A stretch of 64,000 nucleotides of DNA. Origin: Symbiodinium natans (Eukaryota; Sar; Dinophyceae; Suessiales; Symbiodiniaceae). The DNA lies in the NCBI GenBank assembly GCA_905221605.1, contig CAJNDS010002842.1, positions 96,001-160,000 on the forward strand, read 5' to 3'. This document shows, one piece after another, positions 1-14,300 of the stretch. Numbering within the stretch: the first letter of the stretch is position 1; each line of letters begins with the position of its first letter. Made by a program: the position numbers and the translations under genes. The notes under the pieces were generated by a model. That model searched no databases. It was not told where the DNA came from and saw nothing but the letters and a program-made list of their open reading frames with translations.

Positions 1-68
1 AAACCCTAAACCCCAATCCCCAAACCGTAAACCCCAAACCCTAAACCCTAAACCCTAAACCCCCTGAG

Positions 69-134
69 GAGATGGAGCTCTTGGTGGAAGCGCTCAGCGA
101 CAGCGACGCCAAGTCTGGGAGCCCAAGCCCACTG
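69..134 (+). CDS. ACC: ACC central-domain exon (MELLVEALSDSD)
   Basis: Unique island between a CCCTAAA array and a TTTAGGG array. Open in one frame, 22 codons, AG|G acceptor and GT donor. Weakly resembles the helical central-domain segment just before the conserved 'AALEVYVRRAY'-like region; assigned mainly by order and context. Confidence 0.5.
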
Positions 135-2269
135 GTACATTCTACCTAGGGTTTAGGGTTTAGGGTTTAGGGTTTAGGGTTTAGGGTTTAGGGTTTAGGG
201 TTAGGGTTTAGGGTCTGTTAGGATTCGTTGGCAACATATCACAAGTAGGAATGAATGTTCCAGACTGGGCTCCCTTTCCCTCAGGCCTTTTCACCAGAGT
301 TGGCAAGTAAGAGCAGACTTGTCAGAGGGAGGAACCCCGGAGATTCCCAATAGTTTAGGGTTTAGGGTTTAGGGTTTAGGGTTTAGTGTTTAGGGTTTAG
401 GGTTTAGGGTTTAGGGTTATACCAGGATGCCCTAGAGCTACCATAATGTGTCAGGAATATTCGCTCGTCAAGGGGTGCCGGAGTCTCTGTTTCTTCGAGT
501 CTTCACGGTCACAAACAAATCTGTCAAAAGCCCTCAAGCAGAACCCCATACACATTCATCAGGGTTCAGGGTTTACTGCCCGGGGTTTAGGGTTTAGGGT
601 TTAGGTTTTAGGGTTTAGGTTTAGGGTTGCAGGCAAGCTTTCATCCTAAGCCCCAGAGCCTCAAAGGGACCTGAAGGTCTCAACATGGAAGCCCTGAACT
701 TAGTCTACTGGCCCGGTGGGACCACTTTTTGCCCTTTTTGGGCTTAAGCTTGTGGGGTCAACCAACACCCAAAAGTGAACCCAAAAGGTACCATGATTGG
801 AAGATGATTTCTGGGCTACCCCCCCCCCCCCAACCCAGAACTCTACACCCTAAACCCTAAACCCTAAACCCTAAACCCTAAACCCTAAACCCTAAACCCT
901 AAGCCCTAAACCCTAAACCCTAAACCCTAAACGAAGCAAAGGCCCCCCTGAGCCCGAGGCTCCAGAAGAAGGCCATGCATGCCTACCTATCCTGGCTCAC
1001 GGCGCCCAGCCGTAGCAGCCTCAGTGCATCCAACCCAACGGACAAGACTCGGAACATGGAAATCCCAGGCTTTGGGTTTAGGGTTTAGGGTTTAGGGTTT
1101 AGGGTTTAGGGTTTAGGGTTTAGGGTTTGGGGTTTGGGGTTTAGGGTTTAGGGTTTAGGGTTTAGGGTTCAGGAAACCAGGCTTAGGGTCTTGGAACATG
1201 GAAGCCCCGGCTGAGGGTGTAGGAACATGTTAAGGGTTTGGTATTTTGAGCAGACCCAACATTCCAGATCGCAGACAAGCAAGAGATTTTTCTGTAGGAA
1301 GATGGGGGTCGTGTAGTCGTGTATCGATACGGAACCCGCAATCTCATTTCACTAGGGTTCAGGACCAGGGTTCGAGTTTTAGGGATTTGGGTTTACACTT
1401 GTTAAAGAGTTCAGCGCAGTGTTGATGGCATCTCATACTCCCATACTATTTGCCCCAAAACCCTTCCTGACTAGATCCCGCAGCCTAGAGTCCACATTCC
1501 AAGCTTTCTCAGTACGCTCTCCTTCAGCCTCTCCCTCTCCCCCTCCCCCTCTCCCCTCCCTCCCTCCCTCCCTCCCTCTGTCTGTCTGTCTTTGTCCTTT
1601 CAACGAAGCGTCAAAGCCCAGGATTGACCAAGGTCGACATTTCTCAGGCCAGGTGCATCTCTTGTTGTAGACGCAGCTGCAGAGCTTTCGGGTTTGGGGG
1701 TTCGGGCTTGGGGATTCATGAGTTGATATGGGTTTAGAATCCTAAGCCCCAAAGGAGAGAGGCTGAGCTTCACAGGCTGTGGGTCTCAGGGTTTTGTGTC
1801 GATGCCACTGAGGATCTCGCGTATTTCCTTCGGCTCCCCTATACTGCTCCTTTTCGGGTTTAGGATGTCTGGGCGCAGGGATTGCATTCTGTAGGCCAGA
1901 GCACAACGCCCCAAGCCCTAAACCCGAACTCAAACTAAAATCCTCAAGCCCATCAACCCTGAAGGCCTCCCAATCCCCTAAACCCTAAACCCTAGACCCT
2001 AAACCCTAAACCCTAAACCGACTGCTCCATAGGCCGGGCCTGTGAAGACCGCCGTTTGGACCCAGTTTTTCCCGGTGAGCGCAGATCAGGCGCTGGGGCT
2101 GGAAATAGGGCGGTTGGGGGCTTAGGGTTTAGGATTTAGGGTTTAGGGTTCCCGGGCCAATTTTTCGGCAAACCCTTAGAAGACGTATACGTCTACCCTG
2201 AACTCCACAACCTCAAACCTACCCAGACGCCCAACCCGCCCCTCCCCCCCAATTAAAAAGCAAAAAGAA

Positions 2270-2305
<36 letters not shown>

Positions 2306-5300
2306 GTATATCTATCTATCCGTAGACCCTAACGACCTCCAGCTGCCTCTTAGCTACGCCTAAGTTCCAACTCCACTCTCCCCACCCCGATGCCTCTACG
2401 TAACCTCGCAGCCGACGAACTCTGCAGAGACAGGTGGGGGTTGACGAAAATAGGGGACCCCGAAAATAGACCCTCAAATGGTAGGATCCCCTCATAATAA
2501 GGCGACTACACAAAAGGTACCCCTCCCCCCCCCCCCCCCCCCCCAATTTTCGGAAACCCCCAGGTGCACAACCGCCATGGTTTGCTGGCCGTCGTGGACG
2601 ACTTGCAGAAGCCCCTGGGCCAAATGCCAGGATCAACAGTCGGCACTTCAAGCCCTGTAAAACTCAACTCTGCCCCCCCTTGACGAACCGAGGGCATTTT
2701 GCAGGGGGGGAGTGGCGTGTGGATGTGTACCCAACATGTCATAGCACTCCTATTTTTGGGAACCGCAAGCACCCCAAAATCTGAACCCCCCCTCCCCCTA
2801 ATCTTCCATAGGCAACTATACCGCAAGCCCGGAAGCCAAGAAACTTGGTTTCAAGCCCCAGGGACTGGCTCCAAAACCTCCAAGCTCCGAACCGTATAAA
2901 CTCTACCCCTAAGGCTCCAGGGCCTGTTATTTTAGGGTTTTTGGGGCCCAAAGCCCTTATTCTGTAAGGCTTTTGGGGCTACTTTGAGCCTAAGAGTACT
3001 ACTGACTCTGACCCTAAACTTCAGCTTGAGGCCTATGGACCCCTGAAATGGACCCCTGAAGGTCGAATAGCCCCAACCACTGAGCGTTTTGTTCCCTAAG
3101 CCCTAAACCTATGCCGTTTACCTTGTAACCTTTTACACCCCAAGCCCGGCCCTACACCCTATATTCTGAACCCTGAACCCAAAACCCTAAGCCCTGAACC
3201 CTAAACCCTATACCCTATACCCTATACCCTAAACTCAACCCCAGGTTGGAGCTGGACGACAAGCTCCTGGGTTTGGGCTCCAAGGGGGTTCGGGTTGAGG
3301 GGCTTAGGGGTTTAGGGTTTAGGGCTTAAGGCTAAGGGTTTAGGGTTTCGGGCTTAGAGCTTAGGGTTTAGGGTTTAGGGTTCACGGGTTTAGGGGTTTT
3401 CGGTGGTTAGGGTTTCATGGCTTAAGGCTTCGGGTCTAGCTGCTTCAAGGGCTATGGAGTCAGGCTGTGAGGGCTCTGGCGGTATGTTTGTTTTTGGACA
3501 CCTGTGCTTCAATCCCCAATACCCTAAACCCTAGACCCTTGGGTTTAGGGTTCAGGGTTTAGGGTCTCCTAAAACCCGAAATCCGGGGGTTTTTGCTTCC
3601 GGGTTTATGGGGTTTTGTGGTTGCAGGGGTCGGGGTCAAAGGTAGAGATTGCTACCTGGAGTCTCAAATGAAAGCCACAAAGGCTCAACAGCTGCTTGCA
3701 GGAGCGATCTGGGATGTCTCGTAGTGGACGGAGACAGTGTCATAGAAAGGCCGTTATGGTCCCCCAAACCCGAAGCCAACCCCGGCTCTACGAGCTTAAC
3801 ACCGTTGATCTTTAGAAACCCTGCGACGCCAGGACCTAGAGCCGTAAAAAGCGTTTTGGGGTGTCAGAATCCTGGCGGAAAATGCCCTAAGCCCTAAACC
3901 CTAAACCCTAAACCCTAAACCCTAAAGTTGTTGAGAGCCCAGCCAAACATCCCTGTTTGGCCTAGCGCCCGAAGCCCTAAACACCAAAGGGCTCCTAAAC
4001 CCTGAAACCCGAAGCTCTAAAGACACCAAGCTCTAGACCCTAAACCCCAAACCCTAAACCCTAAACATTAGCAGACAAACCTAGAAGAATGGACACTGAA
4101 CACCGCAAAGGCCCCCTAAAAGGCCACCCTAAGCCCCAAGCCCCACACCCTAAACCCTAAACCCTAAACCCTAAACCCTAACCCTAAACCCTAAACCCTA
4201 AACCCTAAACCCTAAACCCTAAACCCTACTGAGAACCAAAGGATGCCTCCAGACCCTACTGGAAGCCCCCCCCAAGAGAAGCCCCAAGACCCCTCAAGGG
4301 GTTAGGGCCCTGAAGGGGTCAGGGTTTGGGTTTAGGGCTAGGGTTTAGGGTTTAGGGTTTAGGGTTTAGGGCTTAGGGTTTAGGGCTTAGGGCTTAGGGC
4401 TTAGGGCTTAGGGCTTAGGGTCTAGGGTCCGGGAGTCCTCCATCTGTTTCACGACTCAAGAAGCACGAGACCCCTGAAGTCACTGAAGGGTTTTTGTTTC
4501 ATGGTTAAGGTTTAGGGTTTCGGGTTGGGGTTTAGGGTTTAGGGTTTAGGGTTTAGGGTTCAGGGTTCAGGGTTTAGGGCTTAGGGTTTAGGGTTTAGGG
4601 TCTAGGGAGTCCCCCCTTTGTTTCACGACTTTGCCAGGCGCTCTGACTGCTTTGCATAGCAGCCGGGGTCCCAGCCAGCGGAGGCCTTGCGCAGCCTTCA
4701 CCTCCAGCGCCCTAAACCCTAAACCCTTAAACCCTAAACCCTTAACCCTTAACCCTTAAACCCTAAACCCTAAACCCACAATCTCAAAACCCGCAAAATA
4801 TAAGACCCTAAAATCCCCAAACCCTACAGGGTGGGGCCCCCTTACTATACTAACTGTAGTTAAGGGACTTATAACCTAATTTAGGATCCTTATAACCCAG
4901 TTTAGGGCTCTTATAACTCTACTTATAACTAGGGGGCCCCACCTTGTAAACTCATAAAACCCCAAGCTGCGCGCAATTGCGAAGAAAGGGGCGAGGACCA
5001 GATGGGGTTTGAGGTGGTTGGTTGTAGTGTTCAAGTGCCCCCAGGAAGAACCCTTATAAAGGGACCTTAGGGGTTATTTAAGCGTTTAGGGGTTTAGGAT
5101 TTAGGGTTTAGGGTTTAGGGTTTAGGGTTTAGGGCTACTTAGGAATAGAGGCGCGCCATATAAAGGTATATGTAGGGGTCATAGAGGGGAATAAGACGAA
5201 GGTGGAGCTAGGGGGCCGTTGCTGCTTGAAGTGCTTGGGTCCAGCTGCAACCCTTCATGGCGTACGGATTCCGGCAAGCACCCTCAGGGTCCATGTACTT

Positions 5301-8300
5301 ACATAAGAATACTATAAAATAATAATAATAATAGTATTATTAATAATAATAATCATAATAATCATCATCATCATAATCATGATAATCATAATAATCATAA
5401 TAATCATAATAGTAATTGTAATAGTGCAATAAGAATGATGATCATCATCTCGGGAATACTTGGGGCTTTAAGGCACCTCGTCTAGAATGACTTTGGGACC
5501 GGACCAGGGTGTGCCAGTGTCTAGATGTTGGGCGTGATGGCTTCTGGCCGCTGCTCAAGTGCGACCCCCTTAATGGCACCGTAGCTTGCGAACCCCATGT
5601 GCGCAAACATCATGTGGCAGCTCGTTCTCGCGGTTGAGGTCATGTTGGCCAGCGCAGCACGCCCCCAGCACTGGGATGCGGGACTCATCACGGCTTACTA
5701 CTGCTGCACCAAGAATGCTCACAAGTACGAGTTTCGGCGGTTCAGGGCCAGTGACCATGTGGATTCCAGGCGCAGCGAGACCACCGAGGATCCCAGCACC
5801 GACGACGATCCCCAGAAAGTCCAAGAGGTGGACGTCATGGACCTGATGCATGCCAGCGGTTCCACCCGGTGGCAGGACATCACCAACCGGTTTGGCTTCG
5901 AGAAGCAGAAGCGCTGGAGGATCCGTGAGTTCGGGGGAAGTTCGGACACCAGTGCCTCGGCGATCATGCGGAAGCTGTGCAATGACCAGCTGGGAACTGG
6001 AGCGACCTTGACCTTCAACAAGTGCCAGTGAGGCCCTTCGGGCCTTAAGGTGGGGGCATTGCATATGACACATTTGCGGCGGACAAAGTGTTTAGGGTTT
6101 AGGGTTTAGGGTTCAGGGTTTAGGGTTTAGGGTTTAGGGTGCTGTTCCAGTGCTGGGTCACACTTGTTGCGACGTTGATTCCCCAGATAGGAGCTCGTAA
6201 TTTACATTGTTGCCAGAGCTAAAGGCTTCACAACGTCATCCTTTCATTATCCAACACTTGTATGAGAAAGTCCTCCACCAAGCCTGCTCTGATTGAATAG
6301 GCCTCTGTACTGCTTAGCATGTGCTGCCTCAGGGATGGAACGGATGATTCTTTCATCTCCTGTAGCAGCTGCACCAGATGTCTTTGCACAATCATTGAAA
6401 TTATGGGACTTGTCAACGAGCGCACAGTCCAACAACTCATCGAAATTTTACCCCAGGCCTGTACACCCGATACTGAAGAGAGTGGATCTACGTAGACCCC
6501 ATCACGCACAGAGGAGTCCAGAGTTGTGCACTCTACACTAGGACTGGCGGGCTGCGAGATTTTTATGGGCCCTACAAGCTAACTCTCGCCAAAAAGCGTT
6601 GATCATGCGCTTTGTTACCCACATTACTTCCCTAAACCCTAAACCCTAAACCCTAAACCCTAAACCCTAAACCCTAAACCCTTGCAGTAAGGGGTGCCCG
6701 AGAATGTAGACATAGTGGAGGCAGAGGTGCAAAGGAAGGGCTTTTTGGGTCGAGGGTTCTAAAGGCCAGCCATCCTTACCAGTGCTTTTGTGGCGGGATT
6801 GGGGTTTGGTGTTCCCTTTTTAAACCGTAAACCCTAAACCCTAAACCCTAAACCCTAAACCCTAAACCCTAAACCCTAAACCCTAAACCCTAAGGATGTC
6901 GAGGGCTTTAGGCTTTGAGGGCTTTAGGCCTTAAGCCTAAAGCCTGAACCTTGCAGCCCTAAAGCCCACGAAGACTCGCCAAAAGTCATAGGGTTCTTCG
7001 GGGAAGGGGGGCTCAAGGGTTTAGGGTGTAGTGTTGAGGGTTATGCTACGGGGTATGTAACCTAGGTTCTCTACTACTCCCCACAACTCCCCCAGGCTCC
7101 CTAAGCTTCCCTAAAGTTCCCTCGGTACTGACCGCCCCATGAACCCCCCTCCCTTAAGAACCCTAGCCCTAAACCCTAAACCCTAAACCTGCAAAAAGCC
7201 CACGAAGACGCCCCCAAGGCAGCAAGGAAACGGTGCCCATCAACTTCCTCCACATTGTTGCGGGCCGCGACGCCTTCCCCGGGGTCACGGACACTTAGGG
7301 TTTAGGAAACCCTAAACCCTAAACCCTGGGTTTAGGGTTATTCTTTCACGAATTCACCCTTACATTGGGCCGAGCTCCGAAAGCAAAATCCTGCGCCTGT
7401 GCACTGCCCACGGCCTTAAGGTCTCCAGCCCGTTGTTTTTTGAGGGTCGGACACCCCCGAAGATGAAAAAGGGTCACCGACATGAAGTTGTTATCTGGTT
7501 TAGGGCTTAAGGGTTTAGGGTTTTGGCTTTTGGGTTTTGGGTTTTGGGTTTTGGGTTTTGGGGATCCCCTAGCCCTGAAAATCTCCATTCAGGGCTTGGA
7601 GCGTTTAGTGTTTCGTTTAGGGAGCGGCTTGACTCGCTAGCCTAACTTGCTGCTTATAGGGCCGCGTGGTACGACGGAGTCTTAGCAGAAGCCATCCTAG
7701 ATGCAACATCTGGTACACGGGTCGTGAGAAGGCGAAACATTGCAAGGCCGGCAGACGTGAACACCTACACCCGTAACTCCTACTGGAAGGCCCTTTGTAC
7801 GCCCCTTAAACCCTCGAACCCTTAAACCCTAAAGGTAGAAAGCTTTGACATGTACATTCTGAAGCCGTGTGCTGTCCGAGATGTCCGAGAGTCGGCGGGA
7901 ACCTGCAGAAGGCAACTGGCACAGAGTCGAAGAAGTCCGCCGGCCCAACCCAGATTCAAGTTGGAGACGTAGGGTTTAGGGTTTAGGGTTTAGGGTTTAA
8001 AGCCGCCTTCCAGTCCTGGTTTTCTGGGTAGACTAAAAAATACAAGCAGTTTCAATATAAATGAGGAGCAAGAACACAAGAACTATGGCTGTGCGCATGT
8101 GTATATGCACCCATATACATGTATACAGTATACACATATGATATGTCTATATATGTATATGTACTTAAATACGTATATAAAACATATACATCTACATATG
8201 TATACACATATATCTATCTATCTATATATATATATTTATTTATTTATGTTTTAATGTTTTTGCGATGTATAAAAAATATGTGTGTACATATAACACAGCG

Positions 8301-11300
8301 TGCTAGGCTTTTGGGGTTTTGGCCCACAAGCCCTGAGAGTACCAACTCGGGAGGACCGAACCCTGTTCTACAACACAGACTCGGAGCTGGAGAAGGCGGG
8401 CTTAGCGGTTTAGGGTTCAGGGTTTGGTGTTTAGGGTTCAAGGTTCAGGGTCAACGGGTTAGGGTTCAGGGTTTTGAGAGTTTTGGGCTCCTTCACAACG
8501 ATGTAACCAACACCAAAAGTTGCCCGTCTCATAGTATGGCTGTTGGGCTACCAAGGGGTTTAGGGTTGCCTCGGATCAGAGCTTGGGGGGAGATGAACTT
8601 TTCTTACCTGGGAGTGGGAGGCTGAAGTATAGTCTACTCATCACACGGCTAATGCCATAGGTATACATATATATATATATATATATACATACACACATAT
8701 AGGGCGATGATCAAAGAGATTCACTCGTCCTCTCGCATTGCACTAGGTAGGTCCTTAGGGATATATCTTTCTCTTTTCGCTTATGGTCTTAAGAGGATCA
8801 TATTCAGCACATATTTCGGAAGGCTTTAAGGGCCGTCCTACTAAAAGCACCAGCAAGATTTAGGAGTTCTTGGTTGAAGGCTTCTTGCCTTGTCGTGAGT
8901 GAGTGCTGCCAGAGCCCCTTTTAGCTGCTTTTGCAAATCTGGGACCAGATTTAGGGTTTAGGGTTTGGGGTTTAGGGTTTAGGGTTTCAGGGTTTAGGGC
9001 CGAAGCCCTAAACCCTAAACCCTGTTAAACCCTGTTAAGCCATGTAAACCCCCCTCCGCAGGTCATGAAGCAGTGCCAGGAGATGTTCGCGCGCAAGGCG
9101 GAGCTTCTGAAGTCGGCCGCTGGGCGGGGAAAGAAGGTTTCAGGGTCTTTTTGTGGTGGGCTTGGGGTTTAGGTTGAGGGTAATTAGGGTTTTAGGGGTT
9201 CAGGGTTTATGGCTTGGGGTTCTAGGGTTTTGGGTTTATGTTTCTACGGTTTTGGGCTTATGTTTCTAGGGTTTTGGGCTTTTTCGGGCATAGGCCTCAG
9301 GGCTTTAAGGATTTTCGAGTTTAGGGCTTCAGGGTTTATGTCAGGGTCTAGGGCTCTAGGCTTTCAGGGTTTCGGGGTTTCGGGGTTTAGGGTTGCAGTA
9401 ATGCCTGTGCTTCAGAGGCTGCTGTACGAGAATCCCCAACTGCTCCCAATCCGATTTCCTCAAAGGACGCTGGACAAGTCCAGTAGGTAAAGGCTTTGGG
9501 GTTTACGATTTCCCTAAACCCTAGAAACCCCTAAACTCTGAACCCTAAACCCTATAACCCCTATACTCCCTCAACCCTAGAAACCCTATAACCCCCAAGC
9601 CCGAAAACCCTTCGGGTTTAGGGTTTAGGGTTTAGGGTTTAAGTTTAGGGTTTAGGGTTTAGGGTTTAGGGTTTAGGGTTTAGGGTTTAGGGTTTAGGGT
9701 TTAGGGTTTAGGGTTTAGGGTTCAGCGTTTGTCGGGTGTTTTAAGGGTCTTTCGTCTTTTTTGGGTTCAGAGTTCAGGGCTTAGGGTTTAGGGTTCAGGG
9801 TAGTTTGCAGGGTTTCTATGGTTTATCGGGTTTAGGGATTAGGCACGGCTTGGGGTTAGATGTTTGGGGTATGTAGGGGCGGTTGAGGCCAAAGACCCAA
9901 TACCTAAACCTAAGCCCACTAAGCCCTGAACCTACTTAGGGTTTAGGGTTTAGCGTTTCTATAGGGTTTAGACCCCTCAGCCCGAATTGCACTCTGAGCC
10001 CTGAACTCTTAGTCCCGACATATCCCCAGACCCTCAACCCCAAACCCTACACCCTAAATCCCAGCATGTCCCGAGACAGAACCCGAAACTGTTTCAACAT
10101 GGAAGCCTCGCAGTCGAGGAAGCTTCCTTAAAGTTTTTTTTTTTGCGGGGGGCCTCGTGCCAAACCTAAACCCCAAAAGAAGCCCTTAGCCCCGAACCCT
10201 AAGCCCTAAACGCTAAGCCCTAAGCCCTAAACCCTAAACCCTATACCCTGTACCCTATACAAACCCTAAAATCCGAAACCCGAAGCCCTCATCATCCTAC
10301 TGTCTTCTGCCGCGGGATCCCTAAAGCCAATCCAGGATGAGTATTTGTGTATCTGGGCCCCCTCTTTCTCACCCCAGGTTTAGGGTTTAGGGTTTAGGTT
10401 TTAGGTTTTAGGTTTTAGGGTTTAGGGCCGAATAGAATTCCCCCCCCCCCCCCCGGCTCTGATTGAGGGTTTAGGGTGAAGAAAGCGCTTTCTTCAGATC
10501 TTACTCTATCAGTTCACCCTGCCTTGAGGCGCATCACTGCCGGCGTTGGACCGGCATTGCTTGCCTCATCCCAGCCCCATCTTCCACGGGCCCATGAAAA
10601 CCCTGAGCCCCTTAACCCAAGCCTGATCCCAACACACGTTTGTAGGTCAGACCCTGGGATGCTCCCCCTTATACTCACAGTCCTTCATAGGGATTCTAGT
10701 AGGGGGTACTACAATTTCCTGTTAGTAAGGACTGTTCGTATAGGGGGGAACATCCCAAGTAAGACCCCGCATCTCCCAAGTGGCCCAAGTCCTACCAGCG
10801 CTGTGTAAACCCTAAGCCCCAAAGGTCTACGACCCCAAACCCGAAACCCTTAACCCTTAAACCCTAAACCCTAAACCCGAAACCTAAACCCTAGACCCTA
10901 AACCCTAAACCCTTCACCATGAACCCCAAACCCCATCACTCCCGAGTCTTGAAGCCCATGGAAAAGTACAGATCCCTCGATTCCTCGCCTAGGCCGGTGT
11001 CGGAGAGATCTGCGTGGTGTGCCCTGCTTGTTTGCTCAGGATTCAAGGTTCAGGGTTTAGGGTTTAGGGTTTAGGCTGTGTTTTTGTTGCGGCAGGGGCT
11101 CCTTTAGTCACCCTCGACCCTGAACTCGGCCTAAGCCCTAAACACTAAAGCCTAAGCCCTAAGCACTAAACCCTAAACCCCTGCATAAACCCCGAAGCCC
11201 TTAAACCACAAGTAGCTGGAGCTGAAGATGGTAGGTCGCTCGCGCCACAACCAGAAACATGAGAGCTTCCACCCGATGTATGGGTGTAATTAGGGTTTAG

Positions 11301-14300
11301 GGTTTAGGGTTTTGGGGGGGGTTAGGGTTTAGGGTTTAGGGTTTAGGGTTTAGGGTTTAGGGTTTAGGGTTTAGGGTTTAGGGTTTAGGGTTTAGGGTTT
11401 AGGGTTTAGGGTTTAGGGTTTAGGGTTTAGAGGAAAGACTGTAGCCGTGGATGTAGCTCCAAAGCTAGGACCCATACTCAGTATACCAAGGGCCGCAAAT
11501 CCCTCAAGCGCCAAAGTCCTCTCAACCCCTAGACATCTAAACCCTAGAGCTTACTTGGAGGTTCCAGGGTACTGGTAACCCCAATTCTAGCTGTACTTCT
11601 AAACTACTTAGGGGACTTAAGGGGCTTACAAGTACAGGAAGAATTGGCGGTCAGAAGTAGTCTGGCTCGCCGCGAACGCGAACGCCAGTCATGACTGGCC
11701 TGAGCTTGCGCACGCCTGGGTGCCACAAACCATGCGCGGGGCGGTTACGAAGAAGTGTCCATTGCTCTTGCGGCCAGACGGTTGCCCACGTCGCCAGCAG
11801 AAAAGCTGGCGGTCCTTCGTAAGGACGCATTGCATGACAAGTGTAGGCTGTCGCGTGCAGTTGACTCTGAGGCCCTCAGCTGGAAGCCTTCAACCCTACC
11901 AAGGATTTCCTGCTACAAAATGCCCTCAGGCGAGCCCTCAGCAGCCCGGAGCCCTGAGCCCTAAGCCCTAAGCAAGCCCTCAGCCCGAAAGCGTACTGAA
12001 GATCCTCAGCGCAGGAGCCTCCTAGAAAAATCCCTAAAGCCTGCGACAACAGAAAGGAAACCATAAAGCTTAATTTTAGGAAGACCCTAAACCCTACAAG
12101 CCCTATAAAAACCTGTAAAAACTCATAGAACCCTATTAACCCTACAAACCCCAAAAGCCCTCCAAACCACCCTAAACCCCATCAACCCCATAAACCCTGC
12201 AAAACCCTGAAACCCTAAAAACCCTGCAAAACCCTGCAAACCTAAACCCCATAAAACCTATGGACCACCCTAAACCCTCTAAACCCCATAAAATTCACAA
12301 ACCCCATAAACCCTAAACCCTAAACTCTAAACCCTAACCCTAAACCCTAAACCCTAAACCCTAAACCCTAAACCCTACAAACCCTGAAGCTTTTCGAACG
12401 ATCTGGGCTGGCAGAGGCACTGCCGCAGCCGCCCCGGCACCCGCGCTTCGCCAAGTTCAGCCTGGATCCCACCACCGAGGCGCCTTTTGGGGTTTAGGGT
12501 GTAGGGTTTAGGGTTTAGGGTTTAGGGTTTAGGGTTTAGGGTTTAGGGTTTAGGTTTAGGGGGTTTAGGGTTTAGGCTTTAGGCTTTAGGCTTTAGGCTT
12601 TGGGCTTAAGGCTTTGGGGTTTGGGGTTTAGGGTTTAGGGTTTAGGGGGTACCACCGAGACCCTTGTTGGAGGTTTGGGGCTTCAGGGTTCTTGCTTTAT
12701 GGGTTCGTGTTATGGGGTTCTGGGCTTGGGGAGCTAGGGTTCAGGGTTGTCGAGCCCCTAAGCCCCAAACCCTAAACCCTTTACCCTAAACCCTAAACCC
12801 TAGACCCCAGACCCTAGACCCTAAACCCTAAACCCCAAACCCTAAGCCCTAAGCCCTAAGCCCTATAAACCCTAAACCTTTACCCTAAACCCTGAACCCT
12901 TGTTTAAGCTTTCCAACTCCCGAGCCCAAAGCCTAGGCCTTCGGGGCTTATCTTGGGTTAGTGCTTTTGTCTTCACCGGTTAGGTTGTGGGGCTTTGGAT
13001 ACCCGCTTGGATAGGGCTGGAAAAGAGCTTGGGCTTTTGAATCATGGTTTGGGGGAGGCTCCCCAAGAACCATATCCCAGATTAAACCCTCTAGTTCTAG
13101 AACAAATGAATGGTAAATGAAGGGAAGGAAGCCCACTGGCGCACCAACAGGAAAAGCACCCTAAGCAATAAACCCGAGAATCCTTATGGAAATCCCGAGG
13201 CGGGTACCTCTCTTTTGGAGTTCCCTCATGTACGGCCCGCCTGCGTCCATACAGCCTATAAACCCAAAACCCTAACCCTTAGGCTCAAAATGGCCCCAGA
13301 ACCTTACATAAGAAGGCCTTTGGGCCCAAAAACCCTAAAGTAAGAGTGCTTAGAGCCTTAGGCTAAGCTTATAAACCCTAATCCTACACCCTAAACCCTA
13401 AACCCTAAAACTCTAAATGCTAAACCCTAAACTTTGGCCCTAAACCCTAAATCCTAAACCCTAAACCCTAAACCCCAACCCCCAAACCCCCACACCCTGA
13501 GCCCTGAACTGGAGGAGTGGACGGAGGGCGAGATTGGCCGCGACCTGTGGCCCTCCTTCGCAGGACTCCTGGAGCTGCGCGGGCCACAGTCGGTTCGTTT
13601 TACTTTTTGTTTTGGGTTTAGGGTTCAGGGGGTTTAGGGCTGAGGGTTTAGAGTTTAGGGGTTTAAGGTTTAGGGTTTGGGGGTTTGGGGTTTTGGGTTG
13701 GGGGTGGGCTAAGGGCAGACCCGACACCCTACAGGAAGCGGGGAGTATTTGGCTTGGGCTTACTGCTCTCCCATTGTTTTTTGCGGTTGCTTCCCCTAGG
13801 CTTCAGGTGTTAGAGGTCTTGGGTGGCCAAACCCTGAACCCTAAACTCTAAACCCTAAACCATAAACCCTGAACCCTAGGGTTGAGGGACAAGGGGGAAG
13901 AGGCCTTGGTAGAGATTAGAGGCGGTTCCAGGTTTTGGCTTTGGGGCATTCTCAGAGCTTTGTTAGTAGTGTTTATAGGGCTAGGGTTTTGGGTTTTGGG
14001 TTTAGGGTTTAGGGTTTTAGGGTTTTAGGGTTCCAGGGATAGTGTCATGATCCCTTAAATTGCTTAGTTACCTCATTTAAAGGCTTCTGAAGTAGGGGCC
14101 CTTGGGCTGTGTAGGGTACAGAAGGGGCATTTAAGGGGTCCCAGTTAGGGGCCCATCTCAAGGGAACGTCTAACTGCGCGTTTGACATCTTGAGTGTCGT
14201 TTGCTTCTCATGCTGGCACTTCAGGCATGTTTCGTGACAGACCAGCAGAACAGGGTTTAGGGTTATTTGGGGTTTAGGGTTTAGGGTTAAGGGAGGGGGT

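Larger units (their letters stand above)
3271..7226 (+). other. Long gap between recognised ACC exons
   Basis: Holds many arrays (CCCTAAA 3895-3927, 4147-4228; TTTAGGG 4340-4420, 4507-4600, 5098-5132; CCCTAAA 6632-6682, 6833-6893), a palindromic element at 4829, an A/T-rich trinucleotide tract 5308-5440 and the open frame at 5597. Central-domain residues are missing here, so one or more exons are probably unrecognised. Confidence 0.5.
9116..12416 (+). other. Gap between recognised ACC exons, repeat-rich
   Basis: TTTAGGG array 9614-9723 (about fifteen units), CCCTAAA-type 10190-10260, palindromic element 10655, TTTAGGG array 11290-11430, hairpin 11578-11650, CCCTAAA 12301-12376. An open frame at 11755-11900 (SIALAARRLPTSPAEKLAVL) looks codon-like but is unrecognised. 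About 25 ACC residues are missing, so a small exon may hide here (one candidate near 11240). Confidence 0.45.

Noticed and set aside
1-900. A true chromosome end (telomere) at the left edge
   Set aside because: Arrays are short, of both strand senses and spread over the whole window with gene exons between them, so they are interstitial.
5570-6073. 167-codon minus-strand open frame
   Set aside because: It overlaps the + strand frame at 5597, whose codon-position pattern fits better; the minus frame is probably its shadow.
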